From positions 1 to 64,000 of the forward strand of contig DELI01000009.1 of the NCBI GenBank assembly GCA_002354335.1: a stretch of DNA of 64,000 nucleotides, written 5' to 3'. This stretch comes from Sphingobacterium sp. UBA2700 (GTDB taxonomy: Bacteria; Bacteroidota; Bacteroidia; Sphingobacteriales; Sphingobacteriaceae). The notes under the pieces are model-generated. The model saw only the letters and a program-made list of their open reading frames with translations. It had not been told where the DNA came from and searched no databases. The position numbers were made by a program, and so were the translations under genes. Numbering within the stretch: the first letter of the stretch is position 1; each line of letters starts with the position of its first letter. Positions 46,507-55,080 of the stretch are shown piece after piece.

Positions 46507-48552
46507 ATGGAAACACGAGTAGGCAAGGAATCGATATTTATTGATCGGGACATTAGCTGGCTATATTTTAATGAGCGTGTGCTGGAAGAGGCTGCAAAGG
46601 AAAGTACGCCATTACTAGAGCGTTTGAAATTTTTGGCGATTTACTCTCCTAATCTTGATGAGTTTTATCGCGTCCGCATGCCGCTTTTGATTGGGCAGCG
46701 AAAGTTAGATAAAAAGAATAAGTTAAGTGCTGACAATCCACCTACATACAATCATTTTAAGATAGTCAAACGCATCATCCGAAAGCAACAGAAGCGCTTT
46801 GGAAGTATCTTGGTACAGGGTATTATCCCTTCGCTAGAAAAGCAGGACATTATCTTAAATTATGGAAAAGCGATTCCTGAATTTGCAATCTCGGAGCTTC
46901 GAACTTATTTCCTTGTAGATGTTGCTTCCTACCTACATATTATTGATCTGAAGGAGTCAGCTTCATTCTTTCCGGAGAACAATCATATATACTTTTTTAT
47001 CCTCACGTCTGACGATCGACGTTTTATCATCAATATTCCAAGTAATTATATTTCACGCTTCAAGCTGATTATGCATGAAGGTCGACGTTATGTTTTCTTT
47101 ATAGATGATATTATTAAGCATTTTATCAGTCAGTTGGGAGTTTTCAAAAATATCGTTCATCTATCGAGCTTTAAGGTGACACGAAATGCGGAACTGAATA
47201 TCAAAGAGGAGGCAGGAACAGATTTAAGTGAGGAGCTACTGAAAGAATTACAGAAGCGAGATTTCGGGTTAGCAACGCGACTTCTTTATGCAGCTGATTT
47301 GCCAAAGGAAGAATTGAGCAAAGCCTTGGACTTTCTACAACTCAAGAAGTCAAACGCCATGGCAGGGGGGCAGTATCATAATCTGAAGGATTTCTTTGAT
47401 TTTCCGATTGCTGAGCAGCATCTAACATATTCTCCACATGTTCCCATTCTCTTACCGAGATTAGATGAATCGCGTATTTTTAATTTGATGGATCAGGAAG
47501 ATATCCTGCTTCATACACCTTATCATTCTTATGACACGGTTCTCCGTTTTTTTAATGAAGCTGCGTTAGATCCTGCTGTGACCCATATCTATACCACAGT
47601 TTATCGTTTGGCGAAGGATTCTAAAATTGGCCATGCTTTGCTCAATGCGGCAAGAAATGGGAAAAAGGTCTTTGTGTTTGTCGAATTGAAAGCGAGGTTC
47701 GATGAGGATAATAATATACAGTGGGCAAAACGCTTAGCGAAAGAGGGCGTGCAGATTTCCTACGGCATTCCGAAGATTAAAGTGCATGCTAAAATAGCGT
47801 TAGTTATTCGCGATAGTCGATACTATGGATTACTGTCGACCGGAAATTTGAATGAGAATACCGCGAAGCAATATACCGACCACTCGCTTCTAACTGCCGA
47901 ACAAAGAATATTGCAGGAATTACATCTTCTATTCTCTTTCCTATCACAAAACAGGAGGAAAAACGCAGACGAGCAGATTGATTTTCAGCAATTGCTGGTT
48001 GCTCATTTTAATTTATACGATGACTTCCTCGATCTTATTGATTTCGAGATCAATGAAGCAAAACAAGGGCGTAAAGGACGCATCCGAATCAAACTCAATA
48101 ATCTAGAGGAAGAAACGCTTATAAGTAAGCTTTATGAGGCCTCACAGAGTGGTGTTAAGGTAGAGTTAATCGTTCGTGGAATCTGCCGATTAGTAGCTGG
48201 AAGGGAGGGCTTGAGCGAAAATATAACGGTGAAGCGAATCGTGGGACGTTATTTAGAACATTCTCGGATGTTCAATTTTCACCATGCTGGCGAAGAGCTA
48301 CTGTTTCTAGGTTCCTCCGACTGGATGCATCGCAATATTTTTCACCGTGTCGAAGTTTGTTTCCCTATTTATCATATCGATCATAAAGAAGAGCTACTGC
48401 GTTATTTAGAGCTTCAGAACCAAGATGATGTTAGTGGAACCTGGATTTTACCCGATGGCCATAATGGTAGGGTCGAATTCGGATCTGGTTTGTCATCGCA
48501 GGAAGCCATTCTTCAATACCTACAGCAAAAGCAAAAGAACAAGTCTATCTGA
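46507..48552 (+). CDS. ppk1: Polyphosphate kinase 1
   Basis: A 681-residue Ppk1 with the N-terminal, head (FKLIMHEGRRYVFFIDDII region) and two phospholipase-D-like catalytic domains. ERLKFLAIYSPNLDEFYRVR is the N-terminal hallmark, and the phosphorylated histidine lies in GIPKIKVHAKIALV. STGNLNENTAKQYTDHSL and LGSSDWMHRNIFHRVE are present. It makes inorganic polyphosphate from ATP at the inner membrane. Length is typical, no damage seen. Confidence 0.95.
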   Translation: METRVGKESIFIDRDISWLYFNERVLEEAAKESTPLLERLKFLAIYSPNLDEFYRVRMPLLIGQRKLDKKNKLSADNPPTYNHFKIVKRIIRKQQKRFGSILVQGIIPSLEKQDIILNYGKAIPEFAISELRTYFLVDVASYLHIIDLKESASFFPENNHIYFFILTSDDRRFIINIPSNYISRFKLIMHEGRRYVFFIDDIIKHFISQLGVFKNIVHLSSFKVTRNAELNIKEEAGTDLSEELLKELQKRDFGLATRLLYAADLPKEELSKALDFLQLKKSNAMAGGQYHNLKDFFDFPIAEQHLTYSPHVPILLPRLDESRIFNLMDQEDILLHTPYHSYDTVLRFFNEAALDPAVTHIYTTVYRLAKDSKIGHALLNAARNGKKVFVFVELKARFDEDNNIQWAKRLAKEGVQISYGIPKIKVHAKIALVIRDSRYYGLLSTGNLNENTAKQYTDHSLLTAEQRILQELHLLFSFLSQNRRKNADEQIDFQQLLVAHFNLYDDFLDLIDFEINEAKQGRKGRIRIKLNNLEEETLISKLYEASQSGVKVELIVRGICRLVAGREGLSENITVKRIVGRYLEHSRMFNFHHAGEELLFLGSSDWMHRNIFHRVEVCFPIYHIDHKEELLRYLELQNQDDVSGTWILPDGHNGRVEFGSGLSSQEAILQYLQQKQKNKSI

Positions 48553-48615
48553 CGGGGTTTTTCATTGATTTTAAACACTTTCTTTCGCAACCTGTTGTAT
48601 AAGAAAGAGTTTTAT

Positions 48616-50130
48616 ATGAAAGTACTTGTCATTTTGGGACATCCACGCCCCGACAGCTATTGTTCGGCATTGGCAGACGCATACAGCGCTGGTGCGCTGG
48701 CGGCAGGCGCGGAGGTTGAGTTTCTGCGACTATCAGATTTAGACTTTGAATTGAATGTACTCGTTCCATCGCCTCAAGATCAATTTTCAGAACCCGATAT
48801 AGTGAGGGCAAAGGAACTAATTAAATGGGCGGACCATCTGGTCTTTATTTATCCGACTTGGTGGGGCAATATGCCGGCACTGATGAAGGGATTTGTCGAT
48901 CGGGTATTTGTGCCGGGCTTTGCATTTTACGAAATACAACCCGACGCTTTTGAGAAATTGCTGAAACCCAAAACTGCACAGCTGATTATTACGATGGATA
49001 CGCCTGTGCTGATCGATCGAATTGTGAATGGAGCACCCTCGCGTCGTTCTATGGAAAATGCGACGTTGAAGTTCTGTGGAGTCAGCCCCGTACGTAAGAT
49101 GCTTCTGAGTCCTATAAAGCATTCCAGCCAGGAACAGAAAGATCTTTGGTTGAAAAAAGTCTATCAACAAGGTTATGCGCTCCGCAACGGTGTCTTAAAT
49201 GCAAGAGAGCGCTTTATAAGAAAACTGATGCCATGGATACAGGCTATCCGATTACAGTTTTACCCCATGACCTTCTTCGCCTACGGTATCGGCGCATTTG
49301 CCTATGCAAAGTTATTCGATTCCTTTAGCTGGATGGTATTTTTACTGGGTTACCTCGTGCTGTTTTTGATTGAAGTAATTACCGTATTTAGTAATGATTA
49401 TTACGACAAGGAAACCGATAAGCTAAACCAATCATTTGGTCCTTTTTCAGGAGGCTCAAGGGTTTTGGTTAGCGGTGTGATATCGGATGATGAGTTGATC
49501 AGAGCGATGAAGGGACTGTTGATTGCCCTCAGTTTGTCCACTATACTTTTAGGAATTGTCTCCATAAGCAGTTTTCCAACGATAGTATTGAGTGTAGTTT
49601 TACTGTTTGGTATCGCTATTTCCTACACCGCTCCACCTTTGAAGTTTTCCTATCATGGAATGGGAGAAATAATTGTAGGATTTACGCATAGCTTCGCGGT
49701 TATTCTATGCGGTTTTATTTTTCAGGGTGGCGATTTCAATCATTCCTACCCATGGCTATTAGGAATTCCCTTGTTTTTCTCCATTATCCCTGCGATTATT
49801 ATGGCTGGTGTTCCAGATTATCAGGCGGATAAGGCTGCTAACAAAGGAACATTGGTGGTACGATTAGGCAAGACCGGAGGGGCTTATCTTGCAGGTTTCT
49901 TCGTGTTAATGTCGCTGATATCAGTGGCGTTGTTGAACCAAATTGATCTCGTTAAAGACGCCTATGGCAATATAATTTATTTGGCAGCAATTCATGGCGG
50001 AATTCTCTTGCTGATGTTTTTCAATTTTATTCAAAAGAGAAATAAGCCTGACCGTATTGATGGGATAATGGCTATTGCCTTGATGTACATCTTATGGTTT
50101 GCTTTAGTGCCTTTTTTTCGCTTGATTTGA
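48616..50130 (+). CDS. Flavodoxin-fold quinone reductase fused to UbiA prenyltransferase
   Basis: A 504-residue fusion. Residues 1-195 are a flavodoxin_2/NQO-type NAD(P)H oxidoreductase (LVILGHPRPDSYCSALAD, FIYPTWWGNMPALMKGF). Residues about 210-504 are a UbiA-type prenyltransferase with eight to nine helices, the first Asp motif NDYYDKETD and the second motif DYQADKAANKG. Either part is usually a separate gene. The fusion suggests a membrane enzyme that prenylates an aromatic or quinone substrate while reducing it. It may act in menaquinone-like or secondary metabolism. ATG 48616 is preferred over 48565. Confidence 0.87.
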   Translation: MKVLVILGHPRPDSYCSALADAYSAGALAAGAEVEFLRLSDLDFELNVLVPSPQDQFSEPDIVRAKELIKWADHLVFIYPTWWGNMPALMKGFVDRVFVPGFAFYEIQPDAFEKLLKPKTAQLIITMDTPVLIDRIVNGAPSRRSMENATLKFCGVSPVRKMLLSPIKHSSQEQKDLWLKKVYQQGYALRNGVLNARERFIRKLMPWIQAIRLQFYPMTFFAYGIGAFAYAKLFDSFSWMVFLLGYLVLFLIEVITVFSNDYYDKETDKLNQSFGPFSGGSRVLVSGVISDDELIRAMKGLLIALSLSTILLGIVSISSFPTIVLSVVLLFGIAISYTAPPLKFSYHGMGEIIVGFTHSFAVILCGFIFQGGDFNHSYPWLLGIPLFFSIIPAIIMAGVPDYQADKAANKGTLVVRLGKTGGAYLAGFFVLMSLISVALLNQIDLVKDAYGNIIYLAAIHGGILLLMFFNFIQKRNKPDRIDGIMAIALMYILWFALVPFFRLI

Positions 50131-50264
50131 GAATAGTTCATGAACGACTGTTTTCAAGTCAGTTTATGAAGGTTTCATATTCACTATTATATGATTATGG
50201 AAATTAGTGGCGATCGATTAGATCTAATCTAAGATTTGAGAAGCAATGATTTCATTCCTTTCAG

Positions 50265-50287
50265 CGCATCTATTAGGATGCGTTTTT
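50265..50287 (+). terminator. Terminator after the fusion gene
   Basis: CGCATC (50265-50270), six-base loop, GATGCG (50277-50282), then five T residues. The rest of the 327-bp gap (50131-50457) shows no other gene. Confidence 0.75.
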
Positions 50288-50457
50288 CATTTTCTTGACT
50301 TCTGTAAGTTGTTTATCTTCCAATTTATCTAATTTTGATTTCCTCAATAACATCTTTCAATCTCTACTAATAATAAATTTGAAGATTCGAATAGACAGCA
50401 TTAAACGTCGGCTGTTTTTACTTGTCAAATCGATAGTTGTTAACCTCAATTTGGCAT

Positions 50458-51153
50458 ATGAAATCTCTCTTTTTTACATTTCTACTTTTCTCTTTCACGA
50501 CCTACGTGCATGCGCAAAATATCTCCTTAGGACTTATAGATCTTATCAATAATAACGTTATTTCCATTCAGAATGGTGATTCTAAAGTTCTAATCGACGG
50601 AAAAGGGAACTTGGTCAATACACTTCCATTCTATGCGGGAAGTGCTGGTCGAATTGGAGGCGACCACTTAGAGTACGATTTACGCGGGCGTTTATCGCAG
50701 ATTGGTGATCAAAGAATTGAATATGATCTCAGAAATAGAATCGTGAAGGTTGGTAATCAGGATGTTGAGTATGATCTTCGTGGCCGTGTTGTTAGAATAG
50801 GGAATCAGGACGTTGAGTATGATCTTCGTGGCCGTGTTGTTAGAATTGGTAAGCAGGATGTCGAATATGATCTCCGTGGTCGTGTCGATAGAATCGGGAA
50901 TCAAGATCTTGATTATGATCTACGTGGTCGCGTGGATAGAATTGGGAATCAGGATGTTGATTATGATTTACTTGGTCGTGTGGATAGAATAGGTGATCAG
51001 CGTGTTGAATATGATCTTCATGGCAGGGTAATTCAAATTGGAGATACTCGGATAGAATATGATCTACGTGGTCGAATTGATCGTATTGAAAATAACGACG
51101 GAAAAGGAACTGTTGAAATATTGAGAATGATAGAAGCATTAAATAAGAGATAG
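50458..51153 (+). CDS. Exported YD-like repeat protein
   Basis: A 231-residue protein with a signal peptide (1-20, ending VHAQ) and nine tandem 16-residue repeats (about 72-215) of pattern E/DYDLRGRVxRIGNQxV. The unit recalls the YD repeats of RHS proteins but is shorter and lacks a toxin domain. At DNA level the 48-bp units in the middle are nearly identical, indicating recent expansion. I expect a beta-solenoid or shell-like periplasmic or surface protein, perhaps a copy-number-variable one. Function unknown. ATG 50458 is chosen because it begins the signal peptide. Confidence 0.85.
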   Translation: MKSLFFTFLLFSFTTYVHAQNISLGLIDLINNNVISIQNGDSKVLIDGKGNLVNTLPFYAGSAGRIGGDHLEYDLRGRLSQIGDQRIEYDLRNRIVKVGNQDVEYDLRGRVVRIGNQDVEYDLRGRVVRIGKQDVEYDLRGRVDRIGNQDLDYDLRGRVDRIGNQDVDYDLLGRVDRIGDQRVEYDLHGRVIQIGDTRIEYDLRGRIDRIENNDGKGTVEILRMIEALNKR

Positions 51154-51248
51154 ATATTTCGGTATCAGTAGAATAAATTATTATGCAGTAATCGAGACTG
51201 ATTCTCCGTGAATGATTGGCCGAAACTAAATTCACTTAAAGCTAATGG

Positions 51249-51292
51249 AAACCCCAATCAAAGTCTTTTGGAAAGTTGAGTGATTGGGGTTT
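51249..51292. terminator. Terminator between the repeat protein gene and the island
   Basis: Twelve-bp stem AAACCCCAATCA (51249-51260) with its complement (51281-51292) and a 20-base loop. It separates the YD-like gene from the operon that starts at 51664. Confidence 0.7.
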
Positions 51293-51400
51293 GTACTGAG
51301 TATGAAAGTAGTGTAAGTAGATTTTGGTTTTTGGGGTGTTTTGGCAATGCTCTAATTGAGTTTATCTCAAAGTCTCGCCTGCTGGGTTATCTTTAGAAAA

Positions 51401-51598
51401 ATGAACTTATTTCAAGAAACCAATTATAATTTGAAAAGGGAACATGATAAAAGTTATGTATTTCGTATACCACAGTACGACATATTTCTTAACTCGCCGG
51501 ACGTTGAGACTAGTACTTACTTAGGATTGTACGTAAAAAATGTCTTAAATATCACTCTAAAACTTCACGATACGGGAAACCGTAAAATATTTTCATAA
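51401..51598 (+). CDS. Hypothetical 65-residue protein, uncertain
   Basis: An open frame starting MNLFQETNYNLKREHDKSY and ending NITLKLHDTGNRKIFS. Composition is protein-like, with no signal peptide or membrane segment. No ribosome-binding site is obvious and I do not recognise a family. It may be a leader gene of the seven-gene operon, a remnant, or not a gene. The other parts of the 510-bp gap (51154-51663) hold only the terminator hairpin. Confidence 0.3.
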   Translation: MNLFQETNYNLKREHDKSYVFRIPQYDIFLNSPDVETSTYLGLYVKNVLNITLKLHDTGNRKIFS

Positions 51599-51663
51599 TT
51601 CCGTAATACATTTGGATGCCGAATAAGTACTATCAATAACACTTATCGTTAACATCTAAAATA

Positions 51664-53139
51664 ATGAAATTAAACAAATTTATCTTACCATTTTTTGCAT
51701 TTGCATTAATGGGGGTTATTATGATATGCACTATTTCAAGTTGCGCTGACAATCCAATTGTTTCTAAAATAAAAGCTTTAAGTAAAGACGAGGCATTTTC
51801 TTGTGAAGATTTATTGGAGGTTCAAGAATTTATTCTAGAAAATAAAGAGGATCGGAGTTTTAAGGGATATGTTAAGAATAATACCGTTGATTCTCTAAGT
51901 TTGAACAAGCTATTAAGAAAGGAAATAGGATTAATTGAATTCCAAAAGCTTTCGTGCGATTTCGATGTTACTAAAAAAACGAAAGCAAACCGCGTTTACC
52001 TGTATTTAGAGAATTCAGGTAGTATGGATGGTTACGTAAATGGCATAACAGATTACGAAGCTGCCCTAGCTGATTTAGTAGTCGAAAGCCAATTTTATTA
52101 CGGTAAAGATAATTTATTCGTAAATTTTATAAATAGTGAAATTATTCCAGCGCAAATAACCGATATCGACAGCTTTTTTAGATCATTAAATCCTGGAGAT
52201 ACTCCCTACAATGTCGGTAATAAATCCATTTCGGAATTAAATGAACTTTTTAAAAATGTGCTATCAAAAACAGAAAAAGAAGATATAAGCATTTTTATTT
52301 CTGATTGTATATACTCTTTAGATAAAAGTCGATCAACGCTTCAAGGTTTGGTTTTTCAACAGAGCCTGACGAAAGCAGTATTCCTAGAAAAATCGAGAGA
52401 GTTCCCGCTTTCAGCCTTTGTTATGCAAATGACTTCTAGTTTCACGGGCAAATATTTCGACAAAGATAACAAAGTCACTTTATTGAATAATGAACAAAGA
52501 CCTTATTATATCTGGATTTTAGGTGAAGAGAACATTGTTAAGGACTTTTTAAGTAAACATAATCCGTCCAAATATCGAGGCTATAAAAACAGTTATTGTT
52601 TCACAAATGATTTAGATTCTAAAATAAAGTTCGAATTGTTAAAAAGTACAGGCTTAGAAGGAAGGGTTTCTTTTAATAGGAGAAATAATACTGTTATCGA
52701 TGAAATTCTTCCTAAGAATGGAGTATTTCAATTTGCTTTTGCGGTTGATTTTTCAGGCTATCCAGACCAGAAATCTGTTTTAGATAAAAGCTCCTATAAA
52801 ATTACACCGGGATTTGAATTAATAAAAATTGAACCAATCCCACCGAATAACCAACCGACTGTAATTCACCATAATGACTGGAATAAAATTGCTAAATCCA
52901 ATTTTACACACGTGGTCACTGTCAGAACGACAGATCCGAATTTCTCATCTGAATTTAGTTTAAGTTTTATAAATAGTCTTCCTAAATGGATAGAGTCTTC
53001 AAGTTTGGATGACGACGCAGATATCAAAAACAACTTGGAGAAAACTTTCGGGCTCAAATTTCTAATTCAAGGAATACACAGTGCTTACGAATACAAGGGG
53101 ATTAATTCTCCAAAAATTGAATTTACCTTAAATAAATAA
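51664..53139 (+). CDS. vWA-like lipoprotein, first gene of the seven-gene system
   Basis: A 491-residue lipoprotein: signal helix and lipobox TISSC (Cys27). A von Willebrand A-like domain starts near residue 112 with YLYLENSGSMDGYV, where the MIDAS DxSxS motif reads ExSxS. A following strand-and-turn DISIFISDCIYS resembles the fourth vWA strand. The C-terminal 200 residues form an unrecognised beta-rich region. Being lipid-anchored, it probably faces the periplasm or the cell surface and binds a partner through the modified metal site. It is 7 bp before the next gene. I infer a sensing or docking role for the envelope complex encoded downstream. Confidence 0.8.
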   Translation: MKLNKFILPFFAFALMGVIMICTISSCADNPIVSKIKALSKDEAFSCEDLLEVQEFILENKEDRSFKGYVKNNTVDSLSLNKLLRKEIGLIEFQKLSCDFDVTKKTKANRVYLYLENSGSMDGYVNGITDYEAALADLVVESQFYYGKDNLFVNFINSEIIPAQITDIDSFFRSLNPGDTPYNVGNKSISELNELFKNVLSKTEKEDISIFISDCIYSLDKSRSTLQGLVFQQSLTKAVFLEKSREFPLSAFVMQMTSSFTGKYFDKDNKVTLLNNEQRPYYIWILGEENIVKDFLSKHNPSKYRGYKNSYCFTNDLDSKIKFELLKSTGLEGRVSFNRRNNTVIDEILPKNGVFQFAFAVDFSGYPDQKSVLDKSSYKITPGFELIKIEPIPPNNQPTVIHHNDWNKIAKSNFTHVVTVRTTDPNFSSEFSLSFINSLPKWIESSSLDDDADIKNNLEKTFGLKFLIQGIHSAYEYKGINSPKIEFTLNK

Positions 53140-53146
53140 TGAAATT

Positions 53147-53545
53147 ATGAATGAATTATTTGCTTTACTCTATGAAACAAAACCTATCGGTTTTTATGAT
53201 CCTACTTTCTCTCAAGAAGTGTTCAATGCATACCTATATCAGAAATATGGATTGGTTTTATTGATAAGTACTGTGATTGCTGTATTCACTTATTATAAAC
53301 TATTTGACAAGCCTTTTTTTGCAAAAAAAAGTGTATGGTTCATCGCTCTTTTTGCAACAGTTTTAATCAATTTTGGATATCTTTTGGTTGATTCGAGAAT
53401 AATTTTGGAAACCGCAGGATTTCAATTTGAAGGTGAATATTTGTCGCTTGCCATTGTTAACGGAATTTATTGTGCCCTTCTATTTGTTATCTTTTCTCTA
53501 ATAGTAAAGCCTCTCAGCATTAGTAATTCTAAAGTTCCTTTTTAA
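53147..53545 (+). CDS. Small multi-helix membrane protein of the system
   Basis: A 132-residue protein with three clear hydrophobic helices (LVLLISTVIAVFTYYKLF, SVWFIALFATVLINFGYLLV, LAIVNGIYCALLFVIFSLIV) and a short acidic N-terminus. No recognised domain. Positioned 7 bp after the lipoprotein gene and 3 bp before the tubulin-like gene, so it must be cotranscribed and is likely an inner-membrane adaptor that links the outer components to the cytoplasmic ones. Confidence 0.75.
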   Translation: MNELFALLYETKPIGFYDPTFSQEVFNAYLYQKYGLVLLISTVIAVFTYYKLFDKPFFAKKSVWFIALFATVLINFGYLLVDSRIILETAGFQFEGEYLSLAIVNGIYCALLFVIFSLIVKPLSISNSKVPF

Positions 53546-53548
53546 ATT

Positions 53549-55072
53549 ATGCCTAAATTATATGTTTTTGCAATCGGAGGCACAGGTTCTCGGGTTGTAA
53601 AGTCTCTAACCATGCTTTTAGCAGCCGGGATCAAATCCAACTATGAAATTGTGCCAATCATTCTTGATCCAGATGCAGCGGCCGCCGACGTTTCTAGAAC
53701 TACTCGCTTGTTGAACAATTATCGTCAGATTAATAAATTTGTAGACCCCAACTCAAAGGATTGTTTTTTTACGAATAAGATAGAATCATTGGGTGATGTG
53801 GTCGGTGCTGCAACAGGCGATGCCATTAGCAATGAGTTCCGTCTAAATATAGCAGATCTTAATGGTGGAACTTTTAAGAAATTTATAGACTATAATTTAT
53901 TGGATACTACTGGAAATAACAAAGCATTGATTTCCCTTTTGTTTTCCAATCATAATCTTGATTTAAATCTCGAAGTTGGATTCCAAGGCAATCCCAATAT
54001 TGGCTCTGTAGTATTGAATAAATTCACTGATTCTCAAGAGTATAAGCAGTTTGCGCAAAATTATACGGCTGAAGATAAGATTTTTATTATCTCTTCCATT
54101 TTTGGAGGGACAGGGGCTGCGGGATTTCCTTTGATTTTGAAAAATATCCGAGAAGGAATAGTACAAGGACTGTACTTCGAGAGTTTAAAGAATGCTGTTG
54201 TTGGAGCAATTACTGTTCTGCCTTATTTTAAGTTAGATGGTGATGAAACGAACAATATTCAGAGTTCCACTTTTATGTCTAAGACTAAAGCAGCTTTGAG
54301 TTATTACCATACTAATATAACCAGCAATAAGTCAATTAATACTTTATACTACATTGGAGACTCTGCAAATAATAATTATAAAAACGCTGTCGGTGGAAGT
54401 GCACAAAAGAATGACGCCCATTTTGTCGAATTAGCGGCGGCTTTAGCGGTTCTTGATTTTGCCGATGATCAAACGCAATATACTAATAAGGGAAAGGCAA
54501 TTGATCCTAAATATAAGGAATTTGGAATTCATAGTATTGATGATAATAATCCAGTAATTACATTCCCAAATCTCGCTGATGCAACACAGGGGATAATTAA
54601 GGAAAAGTTGACACAATTATTCTTCTTAAATCTCTATCTAACGGACCAGTTAAGGAGAAATTTCCAAGCGCCGTTCGCAGTTCGAAATCCTAAAATAGAC
54701 GAAAACTTCACGAATAATCAGTTTTATCTTTCCCTATCTGAATTTCTAAAAGAATTCAGGATTTGGCTTGGCGAATTGAAGCGCAATAAACTGAGTTTTG
54801 TACCATTTAAAATTCAAGAACGCTTGGATTCTGAGGGGAATGTCGTGGATATACAGGTGGTCAGTCAAGATATTTTCACCCTGCTGAACGGTATTGATAA
54901 AAAAAGGAAATCCTTCATTGAAAGACTAAGAGGAGCGGGCGCTAGCTATGAGATCTTAACGCATAAATTGAACGAATTGGAAAGGGACGCTAATTTTTCA
55001 AACCCTGAATCGAAATTGTTATATCTATTTAGTAAAGCAACAAAGGCGATTATTAACAAAGAATTATTTTAA
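53549..55072 (+). CDS. Tubulin/FtsZ-superfamily GTPase-like protein
   Basis: A 507-residue protein. It starts with YVFAIGGTGSRVVKSL, the T1-type glycine loop of tubulin-like proteins, and has FGGTGAAGFP at about 185-194, which matches the T4 signature GGGTGS/TG of FtsZ and tubulin. The arrangement fits the Tubulin_2 (tubulin-like) group, a family found in uncharacterised bacterial gene clusters rather than in division. I infer GTP binding and perhaps polymer or switch formation. The C-terminal 150 residues are helical. Its own operon carries an actin-fold partner, an unusual combination. Confidence 0.78.
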   Translation: MPKLYVFAIGGTGSRVVKSLTMLLAAGIKSNYEIVPIILDPDAAAADVSRTTRLLNNYRQINKFVDPNSKDCFFTNKIESLGDVVGAATGDAISNEFRLNIADLNGGTFKKFIDYNLLDTTGNNKALISLLFSNHNLDLNLEVGFQGNPNIGSVVLNKFTDSQEYKQFAQNYTAEDKIFIISSIFGGTGAAGFPLILKNIREGIVQGLYFESLKNAVVGAITVLPYFKLDGDETNNIQSSTFMSKTKAALSYYHTNITSNKSINTLYYIGDSANNNYKNAVGGSAQKNDAHFVELAAALAVLDFADDQTQYTNKGKAIDPKYKEFGIHSIDDNNPVITFPNLADATQGIIKEKLTQLFFLNLYLTDQLRRNFQAPFAVRNPKIDENFTNNQFYLSLSEFLKEFRIWLGELKRNKLSFVPFKIQERLDSEGNVVDIQVVSQDIFTLLNGIDKKRKSFIERLRGAGASYEILTHKLNELERDANFSNPESKLLYLFSKATKAIINKELF

Positions 55073-55080
55073 GAGATTGT

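Noticed and set aside
50840..51235. 131-residue antisense frame rich in His and Asp
   Set aside because: It is the mirror of the 48-bp repeat gene; the periodic sequence keeps several frames open by chance.
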